From Saxidomus purpurata (Eukaryota > Mollusca > Bivalvia > Venerida > Veneridae), in the NCBI GenBank assembly GCA_022818135.1, contig JAFMSR010000010.1:29925240-29989239 (forward strand): a stretch of 64,000 nucleotides of DNA. The letters run 5' to 3'. The position numbers and the translations under genes were made by a program. Each line of letters begins with the position of its first letter. The first letter of the stretch is position 1. The notes beneath the pieces were generated by a model. The model was given only the letters and a program-made list of their open reading frames with translations. It ran no database searches and was not told where the DNA came from. This document shows, piece by piece, positions 61,083-64,000 of the stretch.

Positions 61083-63452
61083 TTAACACGACGGACTTGA
61101 CACTGCTAAGAGTGCTAACACTACACGACGGGCTTGACACTGTTAAGAGTGCTAACACTACACGACGGACTTGACACTGATAAGAGTGTTATCACTACAC
61201 GACAGACTTGACACTGTTAAGAGTGCTAACACTACACGACGGGTTTGACACTGTTAAGAGTGCTAACACTACACGACGGGTTTGACACTGTTAAGAGTGC
61301 TAACACTACATGACGGGCTTGACACTGTTAAGAGTGCTAACACTACATGACGGACTTGACACTGTTAAGAGTGCTAACACTACACGACGGGCTTAACACT
61401 GTTTAGCGTTCTAACACTACATGACGGGATTGACATTACCTAGAATTCTTACACTGCACGACAGGCTTGGCATTACCTAGAATGCTAACACTGCACGACG
61501 GGCTTGGCATTACCTAGAATGCTAACACTGCACGACGGGCTTAGCATGACCTAGAATGCTAACACTACACGACGGGCTTGGCATTACATAGAATGCTAAC
61601 ACTGTACGACTGGCTTGGTATAACCTAGAATGCTAACACTACACGATCGGCTTGGCATTACCTAGAATGCTAACACTGCACGATGGGCTTGGCATAACCT
61701 AGAATGCTAACACTAAACGACGGGCTTGGCATAACCTAGAATGCTAACACTATACGACGGGCTTAGCATTACCTAGAATGCTAACACTGCACGACGGGCT
61801 TGGCATTACGTAGAATGCTAACACTGCACGACGGGCTTAGCATTACCTAGAATGCTAACACTACACGACGGGCTTTGCATTACCTAGAATGCTAACACTG
61901 TACGACTGGCTTGGCATTACCTAGAATGCTAAAACTGCACGACGGGCTTGGCATTACCTAGAAATCTTACACTGCACGACGGGCTTGGCATTACCTAGAG
62001 TGCTAACACTGCACGACGGGCTTGGCATTACATAGAATGCTAACACTGCATGACGGGCTTGGCATTACCTAGAATTCTAACACTGCACGACGGGCTTGGC
62101 ATTACCTAGAATGCTAACACTGCACGACGGGCTTGACGTTACCTAGAATGCTAACACTGCACGACGGGCTTGACATTACCTAGAATTCTTACACTGCACG
62201 ACGGGCTTGGCATTACCTAGAATGCTAACACTGCACGACGGGCTTGGCATTACATGGAATGCTAACACTGCACGACGGGCTTGACATTACATAGAATGCT
62301 AACACTACACGACGGGCTTGGCATTACATAGAATGCTAACACTGCACGACGGGCTTGACGTACCTAGAATGCTAACACTACTCGACGGGCTTGGCATTAC
62401 ATAGAATGTTAACACTGCACGACGGGCTTGGCATTACATAGAATGCTAACACTGCACGACGGGCTTGACATTACATAGAATGCTAACACTACACGACGGG
62501 CTTGGCATTACCTAGAATGCTAACACTGCACGACGGGCTTGACGTACCTAGAATGCTAACACTACTCGACGGGCTTGGCATTACATAGAATGCTAACACT
62601 GCACGACGGGCTTGACATTACCTAGAATGCTAACACTGCACGACGGGCTTGACATTACCTAGAATGCTAACACTGCACGACGGGCTTGACATTACCTAGA
62701 ATGCTAACACTATACAACGGGCTTGGCATTACATAGAATGCTAACACTGCACGACGGGCTTGGCATTACCTAGAATGCTAACACTGCACGACGGGCTTGA
62801 CGTTACCTAGTATGCTAACACTGCACGACGGGCTTGGCATTACCTAGAATGCTAACATTGCACGACGGGCTTGGCATTACCTAGAATGCTAACACTGCAC
62901 GACGGGCTTGACATTACCTAGAATGCTAACACTGCACGACGGGCTTGACATTACCTAGAATGCTAACACTACACGACGGGCTTGGAATCACCTAGAATGC
63001 TAACACTGCACGACGGGCTTGGCATGACCTAGAATGCTAACACTGCACGACGGGCTTGACATTACCTAGAATGCTAACACTGCACGACGGGCTTGACATT
63101 ACCTAGAATGCTAACACTGCACGACGGGCTTGGCATTACCTAGAATGCCAACACTGCACGACGGGCTTGACATTACCTAGAATGCTAACACTACACGACG
63201 GGCTTGACATTACCTAGAATGCTAACACTGCACGACGGGCTTGACATTACCTAGAATGCTAACACTGCACGACGGGCTTGACATTACCTAGAATGCTAAC
63301 ACTGCACGACGGGCTTGGCATTAACTAGAATGCTTACACTGCACGACGGGCTTGACATTACCTAGAATGCTAACACTACACGACGGACTGAACGTTATCT
63401 AGAATGCTTACACTACACGACAGACTTGACACTGCCTTGAGTGCTTACACTT
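61083..63452 (+). repeat. 37-bp satellite array, about 64 units
   Basis: Head-to-tail 37-bp units with the core GCTAACACTGCACGACGGGC. The first eight or nine (to about 61400) carry a GACACTGTTAAGAGT variant, the rest GGCATTACCTAGAAT or GACATTACCTAGAAT. A 184-bp segment marked by the 36-bp unit GACGTACCTAG recurs at 62357 and 62541, a higher-order repeat of five units. No unique spacers, so it is not CRISPR. Units decay at the right end from about 63380. Confidence 0.96.
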
Positions 63453-64000
63453 TAAAATGGAAATCGTGCTTACAAGGATACAGTGTGCGTCAGATTAATC
63501 ATTATACGGCGGGCCTGACTTTACAGGAGACATGTATGGAGTACAATTTGCAACAAAGTGTGCCTAACACTTAACATCAAACAACTATCAGGTGCTAACC
63601 ACTTCAGGGCAGCTCGTCTCAAACACCAAATATGTCTGAAGTGCTTACCATCAAACGGCGGGATGAATATAGCTGTCACTTTCCAAGGATAATACAGTCA
63701 TCGCGGGGATGAAATGTGTTTGCCAATTACAGAAGTGCGTCATGTTTATAGTTCTTTCTTTTGTTATTTGGTTTCTTTCGTAATGGTAATTCATTAAACA
63801 GACATTCATAGAATAATGCAATAACATGTCATTTTTTTCAAATGTTTCTCTCTTTTCTTCTTAAAATCGTTCTTGTTATCAGAGGAAATTATCAGACTCG
63901 GTTATGTGCCAATGAAATCCACTAGGCGTAAGGTTGTTAAAATGACAAGGAAGTCTTATTCGTCCAAATTTTGTTTTCTTTAAAGTTTAAACCATCGTAT
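63453..64000. other. satellite fringe and unrecognised flank
   Basis: Isolated GGCGGG-C and GTGCTTAC words up to about 63660 suggest decayed units of the same satellite. Beyond that AT-rich DNA without a recognisable feature. Confidence 0.4.

Noticed and set aside
61083..63452. CRISPR array
   Set aside because: Units are contiguous 37-bp repeats with no unique spacers, in a eukaryotic context; this is a satellite.

Overview
The window is AT-rich, repeat-dense invertebrate nuclear DNA with spliced genes. It most resembles a bivalve mollusc scaffold. I infer this from tRNA-derived SINEs ending in the mollusc-type GTTAAACCCAA tail, from pearl/HINE-like Helentron elements (inverted subterminal repeats, 150-165 bp tandem cores, 3' stem-loop), and from many MITEs. 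No prokaryotic gene layout is present and nearly all short ORFs are chance. Two 500-bp N gaps (20015-20514, 33720-34219) mark scaffold joins.

Only two loci look protein-coding. (1) A six-exon minus-strand gene, 30822 down to 26496, encodes a 756-residue EXD1/Egalitarian-like DEDDy 3'-5' exonuclease-domain protein. All catalytic motifs are intact and the C-terminal half is built of 101-residue repeats. (2) A minus-strand C2H2 zinc-finger ORF (40585-39974) is preceded by a second ORF that can be joined to it only through a 43-nt intron. A possible broken zinc-finger ORF lies either side of a Helentron at about 37.5 and 38.8 kb. A decayed non-LTR retrotransposon reverse transcriptase lies at 13.5-15.5 kb.

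Layout: 0-22 kb is mostly unrecognised AT-rich DNA with scattered repeats: a 118-bp poly-C run, a LINE relic, twin long hairpins at 17.2 and 18.1 kb, a SINE beside gap 1, and a small MITE. 22690-26387 is a 3.7-kb element with 26-bp perfect terminal inverted repeats and an AGAT target duplication, ending about 110 bp past the exonuclease stop codon. 26.5-30.8 kb is the exonuclease gene. 34.3-38.8 kb holds two Helentron-like elements, a cluster of CGTGGCCACG palindromes and a MITE. 40-41 kb is the zinc-finger locus. 42431-43574 is a striking fold-back element made almost entirely of 18-bp palindromes. 43.9 and 49.1-50.2 kb hold further Helitron-like elements.

50.2-63.5 kb is a nested structure. 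A 37-bp satellite is interrupted by a 10.65-kb TTAA-flanked composite (Kolobok- or piggyBac-like ends) containing two direct diverged copies of one unit. Each copy carries later insertions for which the other copy preserves the empty site: a Tigger/pogo-like MITE in copy 2, and a hAT-like MITE plus a second 21-bp-period palindrome array in copy 1. The right-hand terminal repeats carry a perfect CTCF-type consensus, and all the terminal repeats carry palindromic CRE sites.
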